The position numbers and the translations under genes are program-made. A DNA stretch of 64,000 nt, taken from Cunninghamia lanceolata. Its lineage: Eukaryota > Streptophyta > Pinopsida > Cupressales > Cupressaceae. Every line of letters begins with the position of its first letter. Position 1 is the stretch's first letter. Below are positions 24,050-36,829 of the stretch, in pieces. The notes under the pieces were generated by a model. That model was not told the DNA's origin, did not search any database, and saw nothing but the letters and a program-made list of their open reading frames with translations. Location: contig BSBN01000333.1 in the NCBI GenBank assembly GCA_027924645.1, positions 10,000,001-10,064,000 of the forward strand, read 5' to 3'.

Positions 24050-25592
24050 TGACTTTAGGATTGAGTATATAAAAGGAAAGGAGGATAGAGTAGCAGATGC
24101 TCTTAGTAGGAGAAGACATCTGGCTGCCATTGTTACTATGAGATCCAATTTGAAATAGAAAGTGATTTAGAATCTTCAAGGGGATGAGCATTATGAAAGA
24201 GTAAACCAAGCTTTAGAAGTAGACCCATTAGATCACAGGTTTGATGGATATGTGATTTAATCAGATGGACTTTTGAGATATTAGGGAAGGATGTATATTC
24301 CTAACTCAGGAGAGTTGAGGAAGTTAGTGCTTGAAGAGATTCACAATGCACCTTATTCAGGTCACCCTGGAGTGACAAAGATGGTTGAAGGTTTGAAACC
24401 TTTATACTTTTGGCCTAGACTTAAGAGGGATGTGATAGAGTTTGTAGCTCGATGTTTAGAATGCCAGCGAGTCAAAGCTGAGCATGTACATCTAGAAGGA
24501 TTGTTGTATCCACATAGTATCCTTGAGCACAAATGACAAGTAATAAGCATGGATTTTATTCAAGGGTTACCTATGTCTAAGAATAGGCATGATGTCATCT
24601 TAGTGGTTGTCACAGACAAGTTGACAAAGGTAGCACATTTTATTCCGGGGAATCTTTCAGATGGTTCTATGATCTTAGCTAAGAAGTTTGTACAGGAGAT
24701 TTTTAGATTGCATGGAGTGCCTGAGATGATCATTTCAGATTGAGACACTCGCATGACATCTAGATTTTGGACAACTCTTAATGCAGCTTTGGGTACAAAG
24801 TTGAATTTCAGTTCAGCTTATCATCCTCAAACGGATGGTCAGACAGAAAGAGTTAATCAGGTGGTAGAAGACCTTCTCAAAATGTATTGTATGGATCAAT
24901 AGTATAAATGGGAGGAGTACCTTCCATTGGTTGAGTTCGCATATAATAATTCATACCATACATCTTTGGGGATGGCACCTTTCGAAGCTCTTTATGGGCG
25001 TAGGTGTAGAACACCTATCAGTTGGGATAGAGTGGAGGACAGGATTGTGATTAGTCTTGAAATGCTAAGAGAAATGGATGATCAGATGAAGTTGATCACA
25101 GAAAAGTTGAAGCAAGCTTCAGATCGTCAAAAGAGTTATGCAGATAAGAATAGAACTCCTAGATAGTTTTCAGTTGGTGACAGAGTCTTTTTGAGGGTCA
25201 AACCTCATAAGAGTTCAATGTCATTTGGCAAAGCATCCAAACTAGGTCCTCATTTTGTAGGACCGTTCGAAGTTCTGGAAGTGATTAATCCTGTAGCTTA
25301 CAGACTTGCTCTCCCACCTGCACTTGCTAGATTCCATAATGTTTTTCATGTGTCTTTACTTAAGCTTTATCATCTTAACGCGTCACATATTCTTGATTGG
25401 CGTGTCTAACAGGTTCAGGATCCAGGAGTGGTGTTGGTGGAGCCCACTCGCATTTTGGGGAAGCGCAACATTAAGTTGCGTAGCAGAGATGTGGTGCAGT
25501 ATAAGGTCCAATGGGACCAGTATTCTGAGGATAGTGCCACATGGGAGGATGCAGAGGAGATTGATAGATCTTTTCCTCATTTGAGGATATAG
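24050..25592 (+). pseudogene. Element B integrase with C-terminal chromodomain, decayed
   Basis: The frame resumes after element C with the spacer GKEDRVADALSRR. The zinc domain follows (HNAPYSGHPG ... CLECQRVK, 24327-24480). In the catalytic core, the first Asp is in MDFIQGL (24549), the second in MIISD (followed by a TGA where Arg is expected), and the glutamate is after YHPQTDGQTE. The [11 protein letters not shown] tail and a chromodomain (VQYKVQWDQYSEDSATWED, about 25497-25553) end at a TAG at about 25590. Chromodomains in this family read histone marks and steer insertion into heterochromatin. Additional stops fit deamination. Confidence 0.92.
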
Positions 25593-25785
25593 CTTAGATT
25601 TCTTATTCATGCATGGAATATGATACTTGAGTTTGATTATTGTTTGAGACACTTTGAGTTCAATTATGCTTTGATACTTTGAGTTGATGTTATTGTTTAT
25701 GACACCTTGATACTCTATTGGTGCTTGATAGACAGTTTATTATTTTGATGTCTAATAAGACATCGGGACGATGTCTCTTCCAACT

Positions 25786-25794
25786 AGGGAAGGA
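25786..25794 (+). other. Polypurine tract of element B
   Basis: AGGGAAGGA directly abuts the TG of the 3' LTR. It is preceded by a perfect inverted repeat, GACATCG/CGATGTC, separated by GGA. Confidence 0.8.
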
Positions 25795-28700
25795 TGTCAT
25801 GTCTCATTTTTTTGAACAATATGATTAATCTAGTTTAGTGAACAATTATTTTGATTGACTTTACTTTAAGTAATTGTGCATATGTGGAGGTAATTATTAT
25901 GAGTTAATTGATGAAATTTGGAAATTATTTTAAATATTGAATATTGGTGTAATGGTTCGCTTTGGCTATGTTTTTGGGACACTAACCTATTGATGTTAAG
26001 ATGAGTGCAATTGGATGCAGATACTCGTCGAAGACGAGAGCATCGCTGAGGTAGAGATGTTCTAGCCACTTAGCAAGAACTGATGGATGGATTACCCTAA
26101 TGCAATCACACACACCATGTAGCTTTCATATGCATTTGAATGGTTTTCTTATGCATCTCTATGCAGAAAAATGAGTGTGATTGATGTTTTAAATATTTAG
26201 AAAGTATTTGGTTTTTAAATTGATATAATAGTTATATTAAACGTATTAAATTTAATTAAATGTTGTGATGATCAAAATTAAATAAAAGGAAAATTTAATA
26301 TTAGTGCAAATAAATAATTAAATAAATAATTGTTTCTATTTTTAAATTATTATGGATGTTTGGAAGACAATATGTCTTTAAAACAAATAAATAGATTAAA
26401 TTATTTATTTTTTTTTGTGGTTATTTAAATAGTTTTGTTTAAATTAAAATAGTTTAATAAAATTATAAATAGCAATATTATAATTAGGAAAAGAATGAAG
26501 GAGTTAAAATATACTTCCTATCATTCATGCGTCAGTAATCTGAAAAAGATAATATTTTACTGTTTAAAATAGCATCTATTTCCTCTAATTTCATTGGTCA
26601 ATTAAGCATGCAAACTGAAATTGATCTTCAGTTTTAAAACCTAAATTCTGGATTGCTGAAAATAAGAGGAGAGCAATGTAATAAAGAAGAGATCGCTCTG
26701 CTATGAGAATACCCACGTTTTTGCGGCAAAAAGGTGATTTCTCTCGAGCGACAGGAAGGTGAATTGAAATCTGCGACAGGAGAATTTGCTTTAGAGGGAT
26801 AGTAGTTGCAAATCTGCATCACATAGACTAAACACCAGGTTTTTCTTCTTGTATATTTTTGCTTTGAAATACTTTCGTTGGACTGTTAAAAGAATGTTTC
26901 TTTCTGCATTTTGGCTGAGTAACTGTTTTGTTTGAGCGACCCTTGTTCTATTGAACTACCTGGCGATCAAAACCTCAGCTTGTCGCCCCTTATTGTTGGT
27001 CGTCCCTCATAGTCTGGCTGCTTATCTTTGGTTGGCCATTTCCTATTTTCTGGCCGCCTATGTTAAACTGGCTGCCCTTTTTAATGTAGGTTGTCAACCC
27101 CTATTCTGGCCGACCAAATCCTTGTGGTCGTTGACCTTCCTGTAGCTTGCTATTCTACTTGGTTGATTGACAATTTAGAACCTAAAAATCACCTCCTTGT
27201 TTTAAACTTAGTTTGCCTGAGATCTGGCGATTTCCTCTTCACTCTGCATAAGTAAGTGTAATTCTCATGTCTGAAATCTTGGCTTAATGAAAACTTTATA
27301 AACAAAAACCCAGATCAGTGATATTCACTTCCTGTCCAATATTAGTATGAATGTATTTTTTTATATATTGGCTGAAAACAAATGACAGAGCAGAAAATCA
27401 ACTTCTTTTGATGAACAAAACCTTCTGAAAACATACAAAATTATTGTTTCCTAGAACTGGATTAAATTATTCTTATAGCTTTGCATAGAAACTTGTTAAA
27501 ACAATATAAATCGAGACAAAACAGAGAGTAGAAACCAAATGATGGAAATCAGATTTCAATACAGTTCTTAATATCATTTATTAGATTATGCCATAGTTTA
27601 TGTCACCACAGCAACATGATGGTTTAGAAAGATTTATGTACATAAACTGCATGTTTAAACAAATTAGTTTCCTAACATCAGAATGACAGTAAGTTAAAAC
27701 AATCTAAAAATAAGTTACTGCTGTATAAATTCCTATTTTCTTTGAGCCATTATCTTGGATGACAAGTAGGACATTATAGTTCTGTGCTTTATTCATTTTA
27801 CTTATTCTTTCATAGCTCTTGTCACTGGAATGACAGGAGGGTATTGGATTGAGTATATATATACTGATTAGATAAAACACTAGAGTAGATCATGTCACAA
27901 GTATGACAGCAAGATAGATTAATATTTTAGAATTATTATTATTGGAGACAATGTGACTGAAATACAACATTGAAAACTATATTAAATTAATGACTTTATG
28001 ATTTCAATTGTATGAGCAAAAGATGGTTTATTACTGAAAGTGTATTTTGCCTTGTTGATTTGGGAAAGGGGATTGATTTGATTTATTGAAAATCTTGAAT
28101 TTATGATTCTTTATTTCATTTTCTTGCTTCTTGGAGAAAGAAGTAGTTTTTATATAGGAATGTATTGGGTTACTTTTGGGATGGAGATGCCGAATGTGGG
28201 TATATCAGAGATGGCTTTTCCTCTTTTTGGGAATTGACCAATTTACTTGAAATGATTAGATCTAATCAGAATGACATTGAAATAGATGTTTATTATCTAG
28301 CAAACTTATTTATTGATATCTCTGCCACATCCTGTTGTGAGACAATTTACTTTTCATTACTTAGAATTGCACATTCAGACATCAGGGTTGCATTGGTTGT
28401 TCCCTCCTGCAGTTGTTATCAGGTAGCTAGACATTTCGTGCAGGGTTGGGTTTCCTTTATTTTAGGAAGGGATCCGGGGAAGTGTAAATACTTCATGGTT
28501 GGGCGGAAAAGCACTTGAGCTATGTTCCCGTCTCTCGGCTTGTAGGTGGTGGACCACTTGGTTCATGCAACTGGAGAGTGTATTTGATTTATTATTTATT
28601 GATGTACTTGTTATTGTACGTATTTTGGATGTATTATGGCATGTTGCCAAAGGATTTATGTATATTATTTCATTGTGTTTATTACCTGGATTTAGCACGT

Positions 28701-28929
28701 GAATATGTAAGATTTATTGACATTGAGATTTTATTTATAAGATTATCTTTTATTGAGATATTGTGATTAAGCGGATTAATTGCATCTTTTATCTTTGAAA
28801 GTTGTATTTAAGTAGATTATTTATTTCTTTTCTATTTTGGTTATTGCGATGTTGTATTTAAGTGGATTATTTACTTCATTTATTTTTGAGTTGGTTTAAA
28901 TGCTTTTACATGGTTTGTGTGGCTTTACA
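25795..28929 (+). repeat. 3' LTR of element B (3135 bp)
   Basis: Aligns with the 5' LTR and has the same TGTCATG...CTTTACA ends. Private differences are a short AATAAATAATTA duplication near 26310 and a second copy of a segment containing GTTGTATTTAAGTRGATTATTT (about 28800-28885). It lacks the 136-bp duplication of the 5' LTR. Confidence 0.95.
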
Positions 28930-28934
28930 GAAAA
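28930..28934. repeat. Target site duplication GAAAA, right of B
   Basis: Exact match to 11433-11437. Confidence 0.9.
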
Positions 28935-29418
28935 TGTTACTGTATGACCCCAAACAGAGCCCTGAAAGGTCTGAAAATGAGAACTGCTCATCAACAGCTA
29001 TGAAAAATTACAATTTTTGGAGAATCCAGACACAAAATTAAAATCCATCTATACCACTATGAAGCCTATGAAATTCCACCTCAAATTTAAAAATGCTCGC
29101 AAAGAGGAGCTCGGATGACTGAGAAACAAGCCTTCAAAGTTCAAGTGCAAAATCAAAATTGCCAACTGAGAGGGGGCTTGCAGAAATTTTTTGATTAAGT
29201 TTGCACACGATCTGTTTATTGCATGCAAAAACTAATAGATACCCAGATAAAAAAATGCCTCCAACAACAAAAAATGACATGTAAAAGTTGAATCATCCAC
29301 CTAAGTCAAGAAAAGGCATGTGGCAACCTGCAATACAAGGCCACAAAGAGGAAAATCCTTTAAATGTAGTATTGCAACCTATATCTCTCAATAAAGACTA
29401 ACAAGAAACATCCTAATA

Positions 29419-29430
29419 GCTCTAATACCA
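29419..29430 (-). other. Primer binding site (initiator tRNA-Met variant)
   Basis: The minus strand reads TGGTATTAGAGC, one base from the standard site, directly adjoining the LTR. Confidence 0.75.
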
Positions 29431-29931
29431 TGTAAGAGTTGGTTATGAAGGTAGCCACCAAGATCTAAGAGCTTTAATGAAAGCACAAGAGAGATCAAAT
29501 TGAGAGAATAATGTTATTCTATCAAATGATGCAAATACACAATATGATATGATCATGAATATGATTGATCATTAATAATTGATTGATATGATATACAATG
29601 AGATACCTCCCTTATATAGGCAAGGTGTAGTGTGACATAGACACAATATTAAATGACAACTAGAGGCAAATAATAAATGTCCTAAACACCACTAATAAAT
29701 AAAGCATATAAGACAACTTGTAATATGACAAGTGTCTTTATGCTATGACATGAGATAACTAGTGTAAAACTATTAAATGCACATAGTTATACATTATTGA
29801 ATGCATATAGACTCAACAACTAATGCAAACAAAATATTAAATGACATAACTACTACCTAAGTAAGCTAAAGTAACTAGTGTGAAGATGACCTAGAAATGA
29901 CCAACTAGGGAATATCTCTTTTACACTAACA
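29431..29931 (-). repeat. 5' LTR of the copia-type remnant
   Basis: The plus strand begins TGTAAGAGTTGG and ends ...TTACACTAACA. The start is fixed by the adjacent primer site; the end is the nearest ACA that mirrors it. It contains a TATA box. Confidence 0.65.
29611..29618 (-). promoter_or_regulatory. TATA box in the copia-type LTR
   Basis: The minus strand reads TATATAAG, about 180 bp before the LTR's inner end, followed by a GGGAGG patch. This is a plausible LTR promoter. Confidence 0.5.
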
Positions 29932-30459
29932 TCTATTACACTAAGGACAAATTTCCTACATGCATGAATTTGTCAAAGTATATAAAATCTATAAAATGGA
30001 TTCATAAAATAACTCCATTATGGATGCAGAGGGTTGTCTTTTTTTTTTCTTTTGAGAAAATATAATTGTAGGTGTTTTCAAGTAAAATCATATTATCTGT
30101 TGCATTGAATATATTTGAATAATAACATTGTCTATTAGTCCAAATGTGCAATAACCTAGTTGATTATTATCCTTGATAATTATTTGATACCTCATTTTAT
30201 AGTTAGTGAAGATATGTAATTTTTTTTTCAAATCACATTAAATATGTAAAAATGTGTTGCATGGGATGAATTAATTTCTATTCCATTAACAAATAACACA
30301 CATTTTAATTATAAAACAAATAATCAATATAACATCATCATGTCAATTTTTACATCTCATATAACAACAAATAATGTCATCCTTTATTTTTTTACATCTC
30401 ATCCAATGTTTTGTTCTATTTTGGGAAACATTGTTTCTACTACTATTACAATAATATAT
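29932..30459. other. AT-rich DNA, nothing recognised
   Basis: No coding frame, motif or repeat partner in the window. It flanks the copia-type LTR on the outside. Confidence 0.6.
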
Positions 30460-33030
30460 CAAAAGATTTAATATGAATACTAAAATAGGCTCCTAGAAGT
30501 AGAATTCGTCACTGAAACATGGGCAACAATGTCACTCCCACCATGGTCGTGTAGTGAGCTCACCATCCAAATGTCATCAATATCCCACACTTTAAAATAA
30601 ACTATGTTAGCAATATGCAAAACAACATTATAATTTCTAAACACAATAATTAGCAAATATTCAAGGTCTATTGAATGAGATACTTTCCTTGAGAGATGTG
30701 GATGGTGGAGAATAAAATATAGTGTGGCCCTCATATCAAACATCATCTCTCATCCACAAAAATTTCCTACCCTTGTATTTCTCCAATGCTTGAGTATGGA
30801 AATGAGGAATGATGGCTTGCTCCAATATCCTTGTGAGCCTAACAACAATTTATCCATAAGGAATTAGATGCCATTGATATCTACGATATTTCTTGTACCC
30901 AAATATTGTGCCCTCCCCCATGACCCTACCTCTAGACAGTAGGGACAAATAGTCCCCCATATTTACTTTATGCTCAAGTATGGGTAGTGGAGTAGGACTG
31001 ATGGATTTCACAAGTGTGGACACCTGCATATATCTCTACTTGGAAACCAAACATGAAAAAATGTTAATTAATGCCATAATTACATGCCAGTGAATTGTCA
31101 TGATGAAAAAATAAGTCTTTACCTTAGGAATGGGTGGAAACAAGTCCATTGTGGCATTCTTCTTAGCCTTTTCCATTAATAATTGTGCACTTCTTTGAAA
31201 AACATAAATAGATTTACACACACATTCAAATTGTTAATTACATTGACAAATATAATCTATACTATAGAAATATTCAAATATATAGGCATACTGTACACTA
31301 TTGGTCAAAATATAAAAGTGGTTGTGATGTATGATCAATGCACTGGTGGTGGTGTTGTTGGAACTTGCCTTAAAGTATTGGCCTTGTTTCCTACATTGTT
31401 CATATTCTTATTTAACCATTGTGATAGGAGAATGTCATCATCTATGTCATGTTAAAAATATTTTAAATCATAATTAGTACACCACGATGAACATAAGAAA
31501 ATCGACTACTTCTTTTACAACATTGATAATAGTAAATAGTCTTACCTTGTCACCCTCTATGCATGACAATTGTTCATCCTTCCTCTTATGCATGTGCTAT
31601 CTCCTCTTCTCCATGTTTTTCTCACTATCATAAGCAAACAAGGTGATGGTAATAGTGTGGAAGGCCTCTTTGCTCAAGTTTCAAATTAAAGTCAACCCCT
31701 TCTTGTCCATGTATTTTTGTTAGAGGTAGAGCCTTCAAAGCATGATTTGGTTATTTAAGAGGTGCTCTATTGTCTATCACTACATTTCCCTCTCCATGGT
31801 TTCCCTAGGCCTTGGCTTTCTCTTCCCATTGTTAGTTCGCCTAGGTCTCTTTTATGAGATGGGAGGCCTCCCATACACAATCATCCAATGTTTGTTAAAT
31901 TTATATAAGGCACAAAATAGTCAATCCCCCTCTTTTGAATGAGTCATACAAGGGTGAAGAAAATGATAGTGGAGTGTGCTCTTGTCTATATGGGGGACAA
32001 CAATCATGTACTCACCAACATATTGTATGCAAATGTGAAATTAGTATTAATCATTCCTATCAAGTTCATAGATAATAAACTATAAAATATTAGTTGATAT
32101 TAAAAGTCCAAAAACTACTTACTTGGTTCACTTCTTTGGTCTCCTCAGCATGCAATAGGCCCTCATCAACACCATTGTGAAAAGTAATTTTGTAAAATAG
32201 AAAAACAATTACTAGTAATGAAAAATGAAATTGTTAAAAAAAATATTACACATATTACAAATAAATGCATTATTAGATGAGGTTTTGTACAAGGGTTGGA
32301 AAGACTTTGAATCAATAGTATTAACATTAAAAATTTGAGTACTAGCCTCCTTAGAGTGAACTATTGTGTTGACGTCTTGTAAGAAAGAGCGATCACAAAA
32401 CATGTTAAGTACTATTTCATTTTTTAGTGATATTTAATTGAACAAATCAGAAAGCAACCCAAGATTTTGCCAGTAAAATATACCTCAAGTAGAATGTTAA
32501 AATGCAGGGATGACGAGTTAGGGAAAGGAATGGAGTCATCTCTAATAGTAGAAATTTCACTCTCACTCCCTAAGGCACCCTCTTTTTTGGTTATCTACAC
32601 AAAAAAATAGCGTGATTAATTTATGCTATCGAATTTAAAAAATAAATTCAAATTAAACATACATATTAGCAAATCTTACATTTTTCAAAGCAACATGTAT
32701 GCTACTTTTGAATGAGTTTTTCTAATAATGTGACCTATGTCTATGAATAGGAGGATGCACCATGCTATTTCATAAATTGGTACCTACCAGTGTCCTGGTT
32801 TCCTCCACTTTATTTGTATCCTATGTCTTGGCACTATTTAGATGTGTATCTTGTAACAAAATAGAAAGTATTTTCAATTAATTGTCCATATATAGCATAA
32901 ATATCAATTTATAAGAGCAAAGAAAGTTAATGTGAATACATACAATGTGTGAGGCCTTGTCAAATATCTCATTAAACCAAGAGAGATCATTGCCGACATC
33001 ATCCATCTCATGTCCTTTCTAAATATTACT
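30460..33030 (-). pseudogene. Decayed multi-exon gene-like region, identity unknown
   Basis: On the minus strand, several short open blocks are each followed by a GT donor. Examples are KGHEMDDVGNDLSWFNEIF then GTATGT (about 32940-33015), GALGSESEISTIRDDSIPF then GTATAT (about 32485-32590), FHNGVDEGLLHAEETKEVNQ then GTAAGTAG (about 32120-32185) and EKAKKNATMDLFPPIPK then GTAAAG (31125-31200). A longer block is at 30750-31015 (MGDYLSLLSRGRVMGEG, FGYKKYRRYQWHLIPYG). The block near 31790-31880 is basic (RPRRTNNGKRKPRPR). Stops occur inside several blocks. The peptide order and donors suggest an old intron-bearing gene or transposase gene. I recognise no family. Confidence 0.45.
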
Positions 33031-35899
33031 CCTACAAGGAAAAGATCAATTGGGTAAAGCATCTACCATAAGGCAATTGGTAACCTAAAATATGCTTTGT
33101 ATACATATGAAATTGGCAATAGATATGAGACTTTCAAGGTGAATAGCATATTTGCACACATAATCACTCAATCAAGGTTAAATATATAACTACAAGCACA
33201 ATTTCATTAAACCTTCATAACTTGTTGAAGATTAACATTGATATTGACTTCACAATGCATACAATTCTATGCAACATGACCATCTTTGGTTTTCATGTTT
33301 ACAATTCTATACGAGTTGTTTATATGGTGTTAAAGTAGATTTCTACATTTTTCTTGATTATAATGTTGGAGTGATCAAATACAATTCATAAACATCTCAA
33401 CATTTTCAATATGTATACACACTCCCGGTAAGTCACTTGCATATGTTGGTACACAAATTTGTAAGACTTAAGTATATGGTTGGAAGAACTTGAAAGATAT
33501 TTTTAAGTAACAAGTATAGGGCACACTCCTATTCTATTGTTTCCACTAAGTGCACATTCTAAAGCATGATTTTAGGTCTCTTAGAGGAGACAAAACTCAT
33601 CACACACTTAATTGAGGCGTTCTTTGAGTTATAACAACTCATTGAAGGCATTTGTAGTCCTACCAATGATACAAATAATTCACAAGCATTTATGTTTTTT
33701 AAGAAACATAGAACTCATTGTTTAGACGAATGCCAGAAGGTTGCTCGTGAAACAAGAGTAGAATGATTTAAATGAATCAATATAATTATATTGTTAATTT
33801 TTTATTTTGCAATACATCAAGGAGAAGAGTACCCCTATTTTCACGAGCAATAGAGTCTTTATTAAGGAATTCCAAAAATCACGGTCTTTACACCCATTCT
33901 TGTGCAATGTTAGTAAATTATAGAGCATTAATAAGTGATTTGAACTGAAATGAGTCACATAAATTTCAAATGATTCCTATCAAGGACTTATACCCCTACT
34001 TTCTTGCTAATATAGCAATGTCTTAATATTACAAGGAATTTTAACATCATAGGATCACGAGAAGATTATTCCAAGTCATTGTGATACACTATCTTGTTGA
34101 ACAATACAATAATTCACAAGATTGATTGAGAAGCATATAGCATATTTATGATTTATCAAATAAAGTGTGTAGTATTAATCACAAGCCAATTTGGAACTAT
34201 TCTTGATCATCACATAATGCAATATATTAAAACATGTCAACCCAAGGATATGGATGCGTCAGTTTTAAATACATGCTGTGATACCTTATGACCATAGAAT
34301 TATACTGTGAACATTTTTTGTCAAAAACTCTATGACATGATCCACATAATTATCATAGTGGCACCATTTTTATACAACAAACTAAAGCAATTCTTATGTC
34401 AAAATATTATATTCACAGTCACAAATTTATGAAATGTATACTTGGAACAAAATGATGGCCTTACTAAAAAAACAAACTTGTATTACATTCAAGGGGTAGC
34501 AAGGTCATTAATGTGTGGAGAGATATAATCAAAAAGGAGTAGCAAGGTCTCTCTACTTGATCTATCACCACCAAAAAAATAGGTGTCTTTATTCGACTAA
34601 GTTGTTTTTTTTACAATTCAACTGCTTATTTTTGCACTTTTTAATTTAAACAAACATGATTAAGAAAATTATCTGTTTAAGAAAATCACATTCTTTAAAC
34701 AAGTCCAATTATTTGGTAAGATTTGGGTAGTAATTTCTTAACAAAATTGTATTAATAAAAGCATATATTGTCTATAGGACAAGCATTTTTATACCATAGA
34801 TTATTCAGTGTTCTTGTCTTGCTTACATGGAACATTAAGGGTTATTTTGGTTTGACTAGAATTTATTTTTCATTGTATTGCATGTAAATTTAGGTATGGA
34901 TCTTGTTGTTGTTACATCATACACAATCTTTTAGGCAGTTTGTCAAACATTATACATGTCTTGTCTATGGTTCGACATTTTGTATACATGTCTACCTAGG
35001 CAATTGCAACTACAACATCTTAGCAAATTCCTCTATCCTTTATGTTTTGATGGCATATTAAAATTTTCAATGAGCATTGCTCCAAATAGATAGGGCCCTT
35101 GTTCAAAATTTCATATTTGCATACATGTCTATTAGGGTTTCAACTACAACATTGACTAAATTCCTCTATCCTCTAAACTTTGATGGATGACATGTGGGAG
35201 GTAATTTTGAACCCAAAATGGGATTTTTCAAAATAACTGGGTTAATGAGCTTCCACTTATGCAATAAACACCAAACATAACTAGGGTTAAAAGACTGTCT
35301 ATGAATTGTTAAACATTTTTGCATTCATTGTCTTCCTATTTATCTTAGATGAAAGCTTCAGAGGGGTCAACAATTAGAGGGATAAACAATGTAGTAATAT
35401 GAAGGGGCATCAACATAAAACAAAATAATTTCATATTAAACTTGTAGTAATATTTGAGTTTCACCTTTGGTGGTTTGGGTAACATAATCGTAGTTCACAT
35501 TAACATAATCGTTAAATATAGTTTGTCTGGGTAACTTGTAGCGGTAACTAAGTGCTAACACAATATTTTGTCATCTCAGTGATTGCACTTGTTTAGAAAT
35601 CACCAACACATACTAGGGGAGAGGATCCAATAGTTGAGCATGTTTCAATAGTTGTGATAGTATTTGTGAATTTAATGCCCAATATTTTAAAAGTATAGCA
35701 CTAATAGTTGTGACTTCAAAATTGTTAAGTGTTGATTATAAGTACTTTTAATTGAATGAAATGTATTCTTTTGATCTAAAAAACAACAAATCATGTGATG
35801 CTACATCGATGCACCAACAAAACATGACTTAATGCACAACTATAGTGTATCTTTTTTGGGGGGCCTATTTGGACACCTCAACCAAAAAACATGTTGATG
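33031..35899. other. AT-rich intergenic DNA, nothing recognised
   Basis: No long frame, LTR pair, primer binding site or tandem array could be supported. Further exons of the upstream gene-like region could be hidden here, but none has both coding character and splice sites. Confidence 0.6.
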
Positions 35900-35904
35900 T
35901 GGCA
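35900..35904. repeat. Target site duplication TGGCA, left of D
   Basis: Exact match to 48232-48236, abutting TGTTGGTG. Confidence 0.88.
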
Positions 35905-36829
35905 TGTTGGTGTTTCAATTTGCACCTCTAGAATGCGAGTTGGAAATGGATAGCTATGCACAGATAACCCACTCTTCAAATTAGGAGGGGAAGTTCCCTC
36001 TTTGTTGATGATTGCTTTAAAGATAAATAAACTAAATTGCCTATCTTTTTGATTCTCAGCTACAAGCACAAGGTTATAAAACTCTATGGCTGCAGCAGAG
36101 GTTTTTCTCTTAACTTCTAACTACAGCTAGGCCTAAACTAAATGACGCTTTTGACAACCCAAGTAAATTCAGAGCTTAGGAATCAAAATTAAATAGGGAA
36201 TGACTCGTTAACACAAAAGCTCAAATAAACTTTTTCCAGATTGCACCCGAAGACTCACTGTACTTTTAGGATGAAAAATAAAAGTAAGAATATGCAAGCA
36301 ACACATATGACGATAAACTAAAGGAACATGAGACAGAGAATCAAAGCAATGGAAGGCATGAGATTTCCTTTCTCAATATCAAGAAGCTATTACAACTCCA
36401 GGACAATAGTATTGTAGCACAGATAGGCATGCAATATGCGATCAAACACTGGATTACAAATAACACAAGGTGAACAAGCACTTGAATAACAATTTACAGG
36501 CAAGAATAGGCACAACAAATTTTGCTATCACAATTATAGTTCCTAAACAATGGGCAAGGCTGCCTTATTTATACACAAATCAAAGGAATAGGGAACCCTA
36601 AAATCTCCTTGATCCTAGCTAACTAACTTGTCAACTCGCAAGCTTTATTTCTATTCTAGACAAAAGATTACAATTAACACCTTTAAAACAATTTGATTTA
36701 AAGCAGAGAAAGCACCAACTATTACAAAGTAATTTTTCTATTTAAAGAATGGATAAGCTTGAATAAAAGCGATAGCTTTAAATTGGAAAAGCATTGAGTT
36801 AGCTGCCTTTTTTTGAGTTCCATCCTTAT

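Larger units (their letters stand above)
11438..28929 (+). mobile_element. Element B: full-length Ty3/gypsy chromovirus with 3.2-kb LTRs, split by element C
   Basis: Two matching LTRs (11438-14688, 25795-28929), an exact GAAAA duplication (11433-11437, 28930-28934), a primer binding site, a polypurine tract, and gag-protease-RT-RNase H-integrase-chromodomain in order on the plus strand define a complete element. It is interrupted by element C at 17702-24044. Without C and one copy of its duplication, B would be about 11.1 kb, of which only about 4.8 kb is internal. The polyprotein has many stops, mostly explained by CAA/CAG/CGA to TAA/TAG/TGA. The integrase tail and chromodomain resemble the Tekay/Del group, but that clade call is tentative. 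Confidence 0.95.
28935..29931 (-). mobile_element. Copia-type LTR retrotransposon remnant (host of element B)
   Basis: An LTR of 501 bp (29431-29931) with TGT...ACA ends is immediately followed on the minus strand by a tRNA-Met primer binding site variant. About 480 bp of non-coding leader (28935-29418) then runs up to element B. The short LTR, zero-base spacing to the primer site and LTR promoter layout suit Ty1/copia. No pol remains in the window, so the superfamily call is an inference. Confidence 0.6.
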
